Assembly (NCBI RefSeq): GCF_002221525.1
Contig: NZ_CP011028.1
Location: 2,181,001 to 2,245,000 of the forward strand
Direction: 5' to 3'
Origin: Pseudoalteromonas espejiana DSM 9414
Lineage (GTDB): Bacteria; Pseudomonadota; Gammaproteobacteria; Enterobacterales; Alteromonadaceae
DNA length: 64,000 bases
Made by a program: the position numbers and the translations under genes. This document shows positions 1 to 9,030 of the stretch, in pieces. How positions within the stretch are numbered: position 1 is the stretch's first letter; each line of letters begins with the position of its first letter. Under the pieces are notes generated by a model, which saw only the letters and a list, made by a program, of their open reading frames with translations, was not told where the DNA came from and made no database searches.

Positions 1-1043
1 CAGCAGTAAATGTAAACTTTAAACCTGAGTATATTGAGCCTAAAGCCGGTGCTGCTGATTTTAGACGCGTTGTTTACAATAATGCGGTGTACTGGCAACT
101 TAGCTTAACGGTTATTTTAAATAATATTGATCAGTCAGAGCAGGCCCGTTTTATTTTATTAAAACGAAACGATGCGCTCTTGCGCCTTATGGATGGCTTT
201 AAGCAAACCTTAGTAGACTGGATGTTTATTATGGGTATTGCGATTGCAGCCTTAATGGCGATTGGCTTTATTTGGAGTGGCAGACCGCTGCAACGCCTAG
301 ATAAAGAAATAAAAGCGATTGAATCGGGCGATATTCAAGAGATTAAAGGCCTTTACCCTGTTGAGTTACAAACAATTAAGTCTGACCTAAATTTATTACT
401 TGAGTCGCAACAACGACAAAAAGAGCGTTACAGAGCCTCTTTAAGCGATTTAGCACATGCACTTAAAACACCACTTGCCGTTTTAAAATCAAGCCCGCTT
501 GCAAACGATGCCGATGCACAAGAGCAACTTGATAGAATTAATGTGATGATCGAACATCAGTTAAAACGCGCTGCAACGGGTGCATCTGACACATGGAAAA
601 AACAAACCCCAGTTAAGCCTGTGGTTGATTCTATTTTAAGTGCCATGTCTAAAGTGTACCGCGATAAAGACATTATATTTAATTGCACAGTAACCGATAA
701 AGATTACTTTTTAGGGGACCAAACCGACTTAATGGAATTATTGGGTAACTTAATTGATAACGCCTGTAAAGCATGTCGCTCGCAAGTAGAAGTACAAGTA
801 ATCCAAAGCAAAACACTGTGCATTGGTATAAGTGACGACGGCCCTGGTGTACCAGAGGATAAACGCGAGTCTTTATTAACCCGAGGAACGCGCCTTGATA
901 CATACGAAAGCGGGCACGGTGTCGGAATGGCTATCGTATCTGACTTAGTTAAATCGTATAACGGTAATTTAACTATTAATAAGTCTGATACGTTAGGCGG
1001 TGCACAATTTATTTTAGAGTTTGATTACAATGACAAAAAGTAG
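1..1043 (+). CDS. PhoQ-like sensor histidine kinase, 5' partial
   Basis: The frame is open to the first base of the window, so the gene starts upstream and only its C-terminal part is here. A GTG at 87 is internal, not the start. A membrane segment (WMFIMGIAIAALMAIGFIW) is followed by a HAMP-like linker, then the H box DLAHALKTPLAVL with the phospho-accepting His. The ATPase domain has an N box (LLGNLIDNACKAC), a G1 box (DDGPGVP) and a G2 box (GHGVGMAIV). The AHALKTPLAVL wording is typical of PhoQ-type kinases, which sense divalent cations or envelope stress and phosphorylate an OmpR-family regulator. That partner would lie upstream, outside the window. The sensor domain is mostly missing, so the ligand cannot be judged. 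Confidence 0.85.
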   Translation, partial: AVNVNFKPEYIEPKAGAADFRRVVYNNAVYWQLSLTVILNNIDQSEQARFILLKRNDALLRLMDGFKQTLVDWMFIMGIAIAALMAIGFIWSGRPLQRLDKEIKAIESGDIQEIKGLYPVELQTIKSDLNLLLESQQRQKERYRASLSDLAHALKTPLAVLKSSPLANDADAQEQLDRINVMIEHQLKRAATGASDTWKKQTPVKPVVDSILSAMSKVYRDKDIIFNCTVTDKDYFLGDQTDLMELLGNLIDNACKACRSQVEVQVIQSKTLCIGISDDGPGVPEDKRESLLTRGTRLDTYESGHGVGMAIVSDLVKSYNGNLTINKSDTLGGAQFILEFDYNDKK

Positions 1044-1434
1044 TATTTCGGTTGCGCTTGTTAGCTTTATAACCTTCTCAGGGCATGTGTATGCTCAGCA
1101 AGGGTGCCAACTTGAGCACAATGCAACGCCAAGCCAAACTAAGCTTTATACACAGTGCTTGGATACGAAAATAAATCAAGCAAAGTATACTCAGGGTACA
1201 TGGATTCAAAAGCGTAAGTACGAGCTAACAAAGTTAGAAGAGCAAAGCGGTAATACTCAAGTACTATCATTATTTTTAAGAAGCGTTAGCAACCACGAAA
1301 AATACATAGAGGCGAGCTGCCAATGGCGATATATATTAAAACTGCCCAATGCAAGCAAAGCCGCAATTGACTATAAACTGTGTGAGTTAGACCTTATTGA
1401 GCAATTTACTAACGTATTAAAAACACCTATTTAA
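1030..1434 (+). CDS. small periplasmic protein, LprI/DUF1311-like
   Basis: Predicted 134-residue exported protein. An N-terminal signal peptide ends near VYAQQ. The mature part has four cysteines (GCQL, QCLD, SCQW, LCEL), suggesting two disulfides in the periplasm. The spacing of CQ-type motifs and the helical, charged character recall the LprI/DUF1311 lysozyme-inhibitor-like family, but the match is weak and the function is not assigned. The ATG at 1030 is chosen over the in-frame TTG at 1021. It overlaps the end of the kinase gene by 14 bases, so the two are probably one transcript and this protein may belong to the same envelope-sensing unit. Confidence 0.6.
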   Translation: MTKSSISVALVSFITFSGHVYAQQGCQLEHNATPSQTKLYTQCLDTKINQAKYTQGTWIQKRKYELTKLEEQSGNTQVLSLFLRSVSNHEKYIEASCQWRYILKLPNASKAAIDYKLCELDLIEQFTNVLKTPI

Positions 1435-1449
1435 ATAGGTGAAATTTAT

Positions 1450-1483
1450 AAAGCGATTAATGAGTTTCATTAATCGCTTTTTT
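1450..1483 (+). terminator. Rho-independent terminator after the kinase operon
   Basis: A 14-bp stem (AAAGCGATTAATGA with its complement) around a short loop is followed by a run of T. It lies between two convergent genes and can serve the + strand operon. Confidence 0.8.
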
Positions 1484-1490
1484 GTGTGTA

Positions 1491-2522
1491 TTAATTTTTA
1501 ATATTTTCCCCTGTGCCAAGCAACGTCGCTACCCAGCGTCCTTCGTCACTTGCCTCAAGCGCAATTTTTACAATCATCGTTAGCGGAACCGACAGCAACA
1601 TACCCACAGTGCCGAGCAGCCAGCCCCAAAATATTAACGACAAAAATACCACCAAGGTAGAAAGCCCTAGCCCTTTGCCCATAAATTTTGGCTCTACAAT
1701 ATTACCCATTACAGTGTTAATTGTTAAATAACCGGCCCCTACAAGCCCCGCTGTTAATGGTCCTTGTGTAATAAGTGCTAATAGCACGGCAGGCACAGCT
1801 GCAATGATAGAGCCGATATTAGGAATGTAATTAAACATAAAGGCAAGCACGCCCCAAAGTACAAAGTAATCAACATCTAAAATCCATAAGTAAAAGGCAG
1901 CAATTATCCCCGTGCCTAAACTAACTAAGGTTTTAATAGCTAAGTAAGAGTTAATAGAAACCAAAAACCGGTCAATTTGCTCCATTTTGCGATCAGGGTC
2001 GGCCAACGCCATATGAATTTTTTTGCTAAGCGTGGGGCCTTCAAATAACATAAATACAACTGTTAAAATAATCAGAAACATATTTGCCATAACCCCACCT
2101 AAGCCAGTGAGCATATTAGTGGCTACATCAACCATTTTACCAGGATCAAACATTGATAGAATTTGATCTCTATCGATTAAAATATTGTATTGCGAGGCTA
2201 AATCCACCAGCCATACAAACTCTTCTTGAAGCTTTGCTTTATATTCAGGAAGTTGTTGTGAAAAGTCGTTAACTGATTGCCCCACAAGCCCACCTAGGCT
2301 TACCCCAAGGCCAACAATAATAAGCACCACAAGTACAACAGCAATCCCTTTGGGGATGCGGTAGCGACCAAAAAAACTGATTAACGGGTTGCATACTATG
2401 GCTATAAAAGCTGCCAAAATAAACGGGATTATTATCACGCTCGCGGCTTTAATGCCGGCTAACACAACCACTAGAGCTGCAAAAATGATTAAGCTTTTAT
2501 TTACGCCAGTTAAACTTGCCAA
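1491..2522 (-). CDS. AI-2E family (PerM/UPF0118) membrane permease
   Basis: 343-residue polytopic inner-membrane protein. Hydrophobic segments lie at about residues 8-45, 60-85, 145-165, 205-235, 240-265 and 270-325, with a hydrophilic stretch after the second pair, as in the UPF0118/AI-2E exporter family. The C-terminal part carries the family pattern FMFNYIPNIGSIIAAVPAVLLAL. Members have been linked to autoinducer-2 export or Na+(Li+)/H+ antiport; the substrate cannot be told from sequence. The start is a TTG preceded by AAGGA about eight bases upstream. No ATG fits the N-terminus. It stands alone, convergent with the preceding operon. Confidence 0.85.
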   Translation of the reverse strand: MASLTGVNKSLIIFAALVVVLAGIKAASVIIIPFILAAFIAIVCNPLISFFGRYRIPKGIAVVLVVLIIVGLGVSLGGLVGQSVNDFSQQLPEYKAKLQEEFVWLVDLASQYNILIDRDQILSMFDPGKMVDVATNMLTGLGGVMANMFLIILTVVFMLFEGPTLSKKIHMALADPDRKMEQIDRFLVSINSYLAIKTLVSLGTGIIAAFYLWILDVDYFVLWGVLAFMFNYIPNIGSIIAAVPAVLLALITQGPLTAGLVGAGYLTINTVMGNIVEPKFMGKGLGLSTLVVFLSLIFWGWLLGTVGMLLSVPLTMIVKIALEASDEGRWVATLLGTGENIKN

Positions 2523-2692
2523 CGCTTCAATCCTTTTGTTTTAAAATTCGCCTTAGTGTAAGGCAAAAACTAATTAAATGAAATATTTACAAAGTGATCG
2601 TTGTTTTTAAAATCACGTAATAATTTGCAATAACAGATTTTAAATAGTATACATTTTAAACACTTCGTGTACTTATATTTGGTAAGGTTACT

Positions 2693-3586
2693 ATGCATAT
2701 ATTTTTTACAGGTGCCACTGGGTTAATTGGCAAACACTTAACCCCTTTTTTATTACATCATCACAAAGTAACCGTACTTAGCCGCAACAAAACTAAAGCA
2801 CATGTGCTATTAGGCCATAATATTGATGTTGTTACCGCCGTGGTAGATATTGATTTTAACAATATTGATGTTGTTATTAACCTCGCCGGCGAACCAATCG
2901 TTAATAAACGCTGGACCCAATCACAAAAGCAAATTATTAGAGACTCTCGCATAAAGCTCACTGAACATATTAGTGATGCCATTGTAAAGTGTGCTACACC
3001 TCCCACCACGTTTATATCTGGCAGTGCTATTGGATACTACGGCAGGCAAGGCGATACGCCTGTTGATGAAACCACCCATAAAGTACATGATGAGTTTAGC
3101 CATCAACTATGCAAAGATTGGGAGCACGCTGCGCTTAAAGCACAAAGTGATAAAACCCGAGTTTGCTTATTACGCACGGGTATTGTGTTAAGCAAACAAG
3201 GCGGTGCACTAAGCAAAATGCTACCTGCGTTTAAGTTTTTTTTAGGCGGCCCGATTGGCGATGGTAAGCAAGGTATGTCGTGGATACATATTGATGACAT
3301 GATTCAGCTTATTTTATTTATTATTAAACATAAAGAGGTGTCTGGGCCCGTTAATGCAACTGCGCCAGCTCCTGTAAGTAATAAAGTATTTAGTAAAAGC
3401 TTAGCAAGTGCCCTTTCTCGCCCTGCAGCACTCACAATGCCTGCGGGCGTATTAAAAGTGTTAATGGGTGAAATGTCTGATTTGCTTATTACAGGCCAAT
3501 ATGTGATCCCTAAAGTGGCGCTGGATCATAACTACCGGTTTCACTTTACTGATATTGATTCAGCCCTCAGCAGCTTGATTAAATAG
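2693..3586 (+). CDS. TIGR01777 family NAD(P)-dependent epimerase (YfcH-like)
   Basis: 297-residue atypical short-chain dehydrogenase. The N-terminal nucleotide-binding motif is FTGATGLIGKHL, followed by NLAGEP, the family-typical GSAIGYYG with the active-site Tyr, and a C-terminal DUF1731-like region. Length and motifs match YfcH/SULA-like proteins of the TIGR01777 family, whose physiological substrate is unknown. The ATG at 2693 follows a GGTAAGG-type ribosome-binding site. The gene appears monocistronic: its 3' end has an imperfect hairpin and the next gene begins after a 133-base gap. Confidence 0.85.
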   Translation: MHIFFTGATGLIGKHLTPFLLHHHKVTVLSRNKTKAHVLLGHNIDVVTAVVDIDFNNIDVVINLAGEPIVNKRWTQSQKQIIRDSRIKLTEHISDAIVKCATPPTTFISGSAIGYYGRQGDTPVDETTHKVHDEFSHQLCKDWEHAALKAQSDKTRVCLLRTGIVLSKQGGALSKMLPAFKFFLGGPIGDGKQGMSWIHIDDMIQLILFIIKHKEVSGPVNATAPAPVSNKVFSKSLASALSRPAALTMPAGVLKVLMGEMSDLLITGQYVIPKVALDHNYRFHFTDIDSALSSLIK

Positions 3587-3612
3587 GTGTATTCAGCATA
3601 GATACACCTAAA
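3585..3612 (+). terminator. possible weak terminator
   Basis: AGGTGTAT and ATACACCT form an 8-bp stem over the stop codon region, followed by an A-rich rather than T-rich tract, so termination would be weak. Confidence 0.35.
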
Positions 3613-3719
3613 AACGGTTATAAAACTACTACTTTAAGCTAGCTTGTTATAATTAATACAAGCCTTAGTATTTAGCCAAAGTTTAAAATAGTCATTTAAT
3701 AATAAAAGTACCCTTCCCT

Positions 3720-4895
3720 ATGCTGCACTTGCCCACCGTTATAAGCCTTTCTTTTATTTTGAACCTGATAATCGGGCTGTATTTTGTTTCGGTGTACAAA
3801 TATAGAAGACAAACCAGTTTTTTATACTTTGGGCTTTCGTGTTTTTCTTTCACAGTAGCGATTGTACTAGCCAGTTTACGCCTTGTTGTTAGCTTACCCA
3901 TAATAACGCACTACGTGGCTGATATATTTATTATTAGCTGCCCGCTTTTATTAGCATGGGGATTAAATTGCCTTAATACGCAAACACAATTAAAACTAAA
4001 AAAAAGCGTCTTCGTTTTTACTGTAATTGCAGGGCTATTACTTGCTACTTACCATTCAATGCTCGGAAAATTTATTACAAGTATCAGTGTCGCTGGCGCA
4101 TTTTTATATGCATCAGTAATTGTGAATAAAACCTGCTTTGTTGCTAAATTTCAGCAGCGCCTGCTTATAACCTGCTTAAGCGTTCATGCTTTAATTATGC
4201 TGTTTCAAAGTGGTTTAATCATAGCTCCCTTCATCGTTGAAATGAATATAACTACTGAGCCACAATTACAAATAATTTTAGCCATACACTTAATTTTAGC
4301 CACCACTGCTGCATTAATATTACCATTTTTAGTTTCTGCTAATGCCGAGCATAACTTAAGTACGCTCGCTAACCACGACCCACTCACACAATTGCTAAAC
4401 AGCCGCGGCTTTTACTCCATAGCTAATAATTTATTTAATAAAAATAATAGCGAGCAATCTTTAGCCGTTATTATGCTTGATATAGATTTTTTTAAGCGGG
4501 TAAATGATGAGTTCGGGCATGATGCAGGCGACGAAGCGCTAAAATGGGTTTCGCAGCACTTAAAAGAATTATTTTCAAAAACCGCGATCACAGCGCGTGT
4601 AGGCGGTGAAGAGTTTGCAATTTTGCTCAACCACAGTAGCTTAAACGACGCGCAATTAGCCGCCGAGAAGCTTAGAAAAAATATTAAGCAATATCCATTT
4701 AACTATTATGGCAATGCAATTTATTTAAGAGTAAGCGCAGGTGTTGCCTGTAGCAATGCTAATACCGCTTCATTTAAATCATTGTTAAATATTGCCGATA
4801 AGCACTTATACGTAGCCAAAAAAACCGGCAGAGATAAAGTTATTTATAACTCAGAGTTAAACCCGTTTGTGCATAAGCAAACTGTATCCATATAA
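3720..4895 (+). CDS. membrane-anchored diguanylate cyclase
   Basis: 391 residues. The N-terminal half (about residues 1-215) contains six to seven hydrophobic segments with no recognisable soluble sensor domain. The C-terminal GGDEF domain begins near DPLTQLLNSRGF and has the signature RVGGEEF, so it should make cyclic di-GMP from GTP. LDIDFFKRVNDEFGHDAGDEALK supplies the metal and GTP contacts. No RxxD inhibitory site is seen just before GGEEF, so product feedback may be absent. The gene stands alone and ends in a strong terminator shared with the convergent GH3 gene. Confidence 0.88.
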   Translation: MLHLPTVISLSFILNLIIGLYFVSVYKYRRQTSFLYFGLSCFSFTVAIVLASLRLVVSLPIITHYVADIFIISCPLLLAWGLNCLNTQTQLKLKKSVFVFTVIAGLLLATYHSMLGKFITSISVAGAFLYASVIVNKTCFVAKFQQRLLITCLSVHALIMLFQSGLIIAPFIVEMNITTEPQLQIILAIHLILATTAALILPFLVSANAEHNLSTLANHDPLTQLLNSRGFYSIANNLFNKNNSEQSLAVIMLDIDFFKRVNDEFGHDAGDEALKWVSQHLKELFSKTAITARVGGEEFAILLNHSSLNDAQLAAEKLRKNIKQYPFNYYGNAIYLRVSAGVACSNANTASFKSLLNIADKHLYVAKKTGRDKVIYNSELNPFVHKQTVSI

Positions 4896-4922
4896 AAAAA
4901 GCCCTTCAATAGAAGGGCTTTG
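4894..4922 (+). terminator. bidirectional terminator
   Basis: A-rich tract, then GCCCTTC, loop AAT, AGAAGGGC and TTT. The A/T flanks on both sides suit the convergent cyclase and GH3 genes. Confidence 0.85.
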
Positions 4923-4945
4923 ACATACACACTAAACTTTTAAAA

Positions 4946-7498
4946 CTAGTCACACTTAAGCGTTGCATCATCCGCTTTATTTGGCACAAACTGAATATTT
5001 GCAACCGATACAGAAGCTTTAACATTTGCATGTAAGCTAAATGGGCTGGTGAGGCTTGCAAAATCGACCCCTTTATCAGCATAACAACGTAAATCTACCG
5101 ATACCGACTGCCATGTGTTTTCAATTGATTTATTAACCATTTCTGTCAGCGCAATCGCTCCACCACACTCACCTGAGCAGGTCATGGCAAGCTTTATATC
5201 GTCTGTTAGTGGCTCATTAAGTTTAATATCAAAGCTAATTACGCCATTGGCTTCTAGGTAAGTAATGGTGTCTTCTGCAAAACTTGTTACTATTTCGGCA
5301 CTGGCTGGCTGCTTACCGCTAAAGTTAAATTGGCGGGCATCTTCTTGTACTGTTTTATCTTCTGTACGGTATTTAAGTGCACCAAGCTGATGCGTACTAC
5401 TTGATACATCTAACAGCTCGTCGCCCGACTTAAGTAATAAACGCCAAGGGGCCACAGGGGCACCCACTAAAATATCCATATTGGTAAGCGCTGAATTATC
5501 TAATTTAGAGTCTTCGTCTAAATCATCGGCCAATACATTTTTATCGCCATAAGTTAAGCCAAAGCCGTACGGTAATAATGGGCTGTAATCGTCATCACCT
5601 TTATTAACGGTGGCTTGTACTGCAGTTTTTGGCCACGAAAAAGAAAGCTTACCGCTAAAGTTATGTTGAATAGTGCCATCTTTAGCTTTTAAAATAACAT
5701 CAGCAATACCTGCGCCTTCTGTACCTGGCAACCAAGCCGCTACAAACGCATCAGATGCATTTAGCTCGCTATTAACCCACATAGGGCGACCCGATATAAA
5801 TACCGACACAACCGGTATGCCTTGTGCTTTTAATGACGTTAAAAGTGCTAAAGATTTTTTATTACCGCGTTCAAACTCTAGGTTATCCCTATCGCCATGG
5901 CCTTCTGCGTATGGCTCTTCGCCAAATACAACAATGGCTACATCTGGACGTTGCTCAAACGAACCATCAGCACTTAATATGGCTTTACCACCTGCGGCTG
6001 AGATTTGATCTTCAAGCCCTTTGTAAATTGATGTTGCCCCAGGGAAATCAGCATTTTTATTATTTGTACCCTGCCATGTTATACTCCACCCGCCCGACTG
6101 CTTGCCTATGTTATCGGCGCCATCGCCCGCAACAAGTACGGTTTGATTTGCTGAAAGTGGTAATATGTTGTTTTTATTTTTAAGTAATACCAGTGACTCA
6201 CGAACCGCTTGACGCGCAACATCGCGGTGTTGCTGTGCACCAATTAGCTCTGTTTTACCCGAAAACTGACGCTTAGCTGGGCTTGGCTTATCAAATAAGC
6301 CGGCACGTAATTTAACGCGTAAAATTCTTGCTACCGCATCATCAATACGCGACATGCTGATTTCACCAGACTTAACTTGCGCAATTGTGTTCTCGTACAA
6401 AGGCTTCCAAGCACCGGTTGGTACCATAAAAATATCAAGCCCTGCATTAACCGCTTGCGCGCAGCTTTCGTTTGTACAGCCTTCAATTTGGCCATGGCCA
6501 TTCCAGTCACCAACAACAAACCCATCAAAACCCATACGTGTTTTTAGTACGTCCGTTAATAAGTATTTATTACCGTGGTTTTTAACGCCGTTCCAGCTAT
6601 TAAAAGACGCCATTACCGATTGACTACCTGCCGATAACCCACCAACGTAACCTTGGGCGTGTATATCAAACAAATCTTGTTCGCTGTCGATATTATTACC
6701 TTGGTCATCGCCATCTACCGTTCCGCCATCACCTAAAAAGTGCTTAACGGTACTAATAACGCGCTTATCACTTAAAAAGTCGCCATCAGCTTTGCCTTGT
6801 AAACCATTTACAATGGCAGCAGAGTAATCACGTACTATTTGAGGGTCTTCAGAGTATCCTTCGTACGTTCTTCCCCAGCGATCATCGCGAACAACAGCAA
6901 CAGTAGGAGCAAATACCCAGTCAATACCTGTTGCCATTACTTCTACCGCGGTAATAGATGCAATTTGCTCTATTAATTCAGGATTATTAGCCGCGCCTAA
7001 ACCAATGTTATGTGGAAATAAGGTCGCGCCAATTACATTATTATGACCATGTACCGCATCAGTGCCCCACATTGTCGGAATGTTAGTGCCATCAAGCGAG
7101 TCATCTACAGAGGCTTGGTAAAAACTCTCTGCCAGTGCAACCCAATCCATAGGTGTTGCGTGTTTGTCGCCATTAGGAAATGCACCACCACCGTTAAGGT
7201 ATGAACCAAAGCCATATTTGCGCATGTCTTCAACGGTAATATCACGAATTTCTGGTTGAATCATTTGCGCTACTTTTTGCTCAAGTGTCATCGTTTTTAA
7301 ATAATCCGCAATTTTGGCTTCAATTGCTGGGTCTTGTTTTACGGCAATATTAAGTTTTGGCCAAATTTGCTCTGTTTTAGATAACGCATTATTAGTTTCA
7401 GGGGTTGTTGTCGCTTCATTTGAACAAGCCGATAGACTACCTAGTGATGCAATTAAAGTGGCAAGTGCTATTTTGTTAAGTGTAAAAGGGGTTTTCAT
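4946..7498 (-). CDS. GH3 exo-beta-glucanase/beta-glucosidase lipoprotein (ExoP-like), copy 1
   Basis: 850-residue glycoside hydrolase family 3 enzyme, expected to release glucose from the non-reducing ends of beta-1,3/1,4-glucans. A lipoprotein signal ends in the lipobox LSAC, placing it in the envelope. The (beta/alpha)8 domain has GTDAVHGHNNV, KHFLGDGG, and GFDGFVVGDWNGHG with the Asp nucleophile. The second domain has FGEEPYAEGHGD, the usual region of the acid/base Glu. A C-terminal beta-sandwich of about 180 residues recalls the Pseudoalteromonas ExoP enzyme. The start is the ATG at 7498, behind AGGAGA; the open frame continues upstream into the MFS gene but lacks a ribosome-binding site there. 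Stop and start overlap the MFS gene as TAATG, implying translational coupling. It is closely similar to the GH3 at 40719-43286. Confidence 0.93.
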   Translation of the reverse strand: MKTPFTLNKIALATLIASLGSLSACSNEATTTPETNNALSKTEQIWPKLNIAVKQDPAIEAKIADYLKTMTLEQKVAQMIQPEIRDITVEDMRKYGFGSYLNGGGAFPNGDKHATPMDWVALAESFYQASVDDSLDGTNIPTMWGTDAVHGHNNVIGATLFPHNIGLGAANNPELIEQIASITAVEVMATGIDWVFAPTVAVVRDDRWGRTYEGYSEDPQIVRDYSAAIVNGLQGKADGDFLSDKRVISTVKHFLGDGGTVDGDDQGNNIDSEQDLFDIHAQGYVGGLSAGSQSVMASFNSWNGVKNHGNKYLLTDVLKTRMGFDGFVVGDWNGHGQIEGCTNESCAQAVNAGLDIFMVPTGAWKPLYENTIAQVKSGEISMSRIDDAVARILRVKLRAGLFDKPSPAKRQFSGKTELIGAQQHRDVARQAVRESLVLLKNKNNILPLSANQTVLVAGDGADNIGKQSGGWSITWQGTNNKNADFPGATSIYKGLEDQISAAGGKAILSADGSFEQRPDVAIVVFGEEPYAEGHGDRDNLEFERGNKKSLALLTSLKAQGIPVVSVFISGRPMWVNSELNASDAFVAAWLPGTEGAGIADVILKAKDGTIQHNFSGKLSFSWPKTAVQATVNKGDDDYSPLLPYGFGLTYGDKNVLADDLDEDSKLDNSALTNMDILVGAPVAPWRLLLKSGDELLDVSSSTHQLGALKYRTEDKTVQEDARQFNFSGKQPASAEIVTSFAEDTITYLEANGVISFDIKLNEPLTDDIKLAMTCSGECGGAIALTEMVNKSIENTWQSVSVDLRCYADKGVDFASLTSPFSLHANVKASVSVANIQFVPNKADDATLKCD

Positions 7499-8772
7499 TA
7501 TAGAGTCTCCTGAGCTTGAACTGGTTTGCTTCCGCTTAAACCATAAAACACGATAAATATGTAACATAAAATAGGTAAAATATACGAAAGTTGAACACCC
7601 ACATTATCAGCAAGCGCCCCTTGTAAAAGTGGCACTATTGCCCCGCCTACAATCGCCAAGCACAAAATGCCAGAGCCCTGCGCGGTATGCTTACCAAGTC
7701 CATTTAACGCTAAACTAAAAATAGTGGGGAACATAATAGAATTGAATAAACCAACCAATAAAATTGACCACATAGCTAACTGACCCGACGTACTCATAGC
7801 AATAACCACTAAAATAATAGCCATGCTTGCGTTAAAGCCAAGTACTTTACCAGCGGGTAATTTTTGCATTACAGCAGCACCAATAAAGCGCCCTACCATA
7901 GCACCACCAAAATAATAAGTGATGTAATGAGCGGCAACATGCTCTTTTAAACCGGCTATATTTTCTTGTGCTAAAAAGCTGACTAAAAAGCTGCCAATAG
8001 CTACCTCTGCACCTACATACATAAATATACCCACAGCACCGAGTGTTAAGTGGCGGTATTGCCATGCACTGCCCTCAATTGTATCTGACTTTTGTGCGGC
8101 TTCTTTTTGCTCACTCATTATGTCTGGTAATTTAAGCCATGCAAAAATACCGGCTAGTAAAATAAGCATGCCTGCTAAAAGTAAATAAGGAAGTTGTACC
8201 GACTCTGCATTTTGCGCCGGTGTTAAAAACGCCTCAGAGGCAGAGTCAAGAATCAAAAATGCACCAAATGTAGGGGCAACCGTCGTGCCTAGCGCATTAA
8301 ATGCTTGCGTTAAGGTAAGGCGAGAAGACGCTGTTTTAGGCGCGCCCAATAAACTAACATATGGGTTAGCAGAGACCTGCAGCAATGTTATTCCGCTTGC
8401 TAACACAAACAAAGCAAACAAAAACACCGGATAATTGTGCATAGCGGCTGCGGGGTAAAAAAGTATGCAGCCTAATGCTGCAATGAGCAGCCCAACCACT
8501 ATTCCTTTTTTATAACCAAGCTTTTTAACAATATAGCCACTAGGCAAAGACATTAAAAAGTAAGCGCCAAAAAAGCAAAATTGCACAAGCATGGCTTGCA
8601 CATAAGTAAGGTTAAATACTGCTTTTAAGTGCGGTATTAAAATATCATTTAAGCAGGTTATAAACCCCCACATAAAAAATAATGTAGTTAAAGACGTTAA
8701 TGCAAAACCATAGTTTTTATCTTGGTAGCTTTGCGACTGTGTGTGTGTCGTCAATGGTGCTGAACTTGCCAT
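7498..8772 (-). CDS. GluP/FucP-family MFS sugar:H+ symporter
   Basis: 424 residues with about 12 hydrophobic segments. The sequence resembles the glucose/galactose (GluP) branch of the FucP family: [19 protein letters not shown] in the first helix region, [16 protein letters not shown], and [13 protein letters not shown]. It would import the glucose or short sugars released by the downstream GH3 enzyme, whose start codon overlaps its stop codon. The ATG at 8772 faces an intergenic region that also carries the divergent GH1 gene and a LacI-type operator. The paralogous cluster at 40-47 kb has no counterpart of this gene. Confidence 0.9.
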   Translation of the reverse strand: MASSAPLTTHTQSQSYQDKNYGFALTSLTTLFFMWGFITCLNDILIPHLKAVFNLTYVQAMLVQFCFFGAYFLMSLPSGYIVKKLGYKKGIVVGLLIAALGCILFYPAAAMHNYPVFLFALFVLASGITLLQVSANPYVSLLGAPKTASSRLTLTQAFNALGTTVAPTFGAFLILDSASEAFLTPAQNAESVQLPYLLLAGMLILLAGIFAWLKLPDIMSEQKEAAQKSDTIEGSAWQYRHLTLGAVGIFMYVGAEVAIGSFLVSFLAQENIAGLKEHVAAHYITYYFGGAMVGRFIGAAVMQKLPAGKVLGFNASMAIILVVIAMSTSGQLAMWSILLVGLFNSIMFPTIFSLALNGLGKHTAQGSGILCLAIVGGAIVPLLQGALADNVGVQLSYILPILCYIFIVFYGLSGSKPVQAQETL

Positions 8773-8888
8773 GTGCTCTCCGCAATTTATTATTATAAAT
8801 TAATACAAAAATCGTTATTAATAATTGCCCAGTAACACAGCAGTATTAAAGAGTTGACCTTCGTATCAATTAACACTAATCTAAAAAT

Positions 8889-8902
8889 GTAAGCGCTTTC
8901 AC
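8889..8902. promoter_or_regulatory. LacI-family operator, cluster 1
   Basis: TGTAAGCGCTTTCA is a near-perfect palindrome centred on GCGC, the shape of LacI-family sites. It lies between the divergent MFS-GH3 and GH1-GPH transcription units, about 115 bases from the MFS start and 130 from the GH1 start. It is most likely bound by the LacI protein encoded at 11816. The outer bases differ from the TGGAAGCGCTTCCA sites of cluster 2. Confidence 0.75.
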
Positions 8903-9030
8903 GTGTAATTAAATACGAACATGTAACATATTTCAACAAGTTTTATTTTTTTATAAACCCGCGCTACAGCTTCATCGCAGTAAATACAGTGGCTATTTAT
9001 GCATTTAAGGTTTAAAAAGGTTTGTTACTA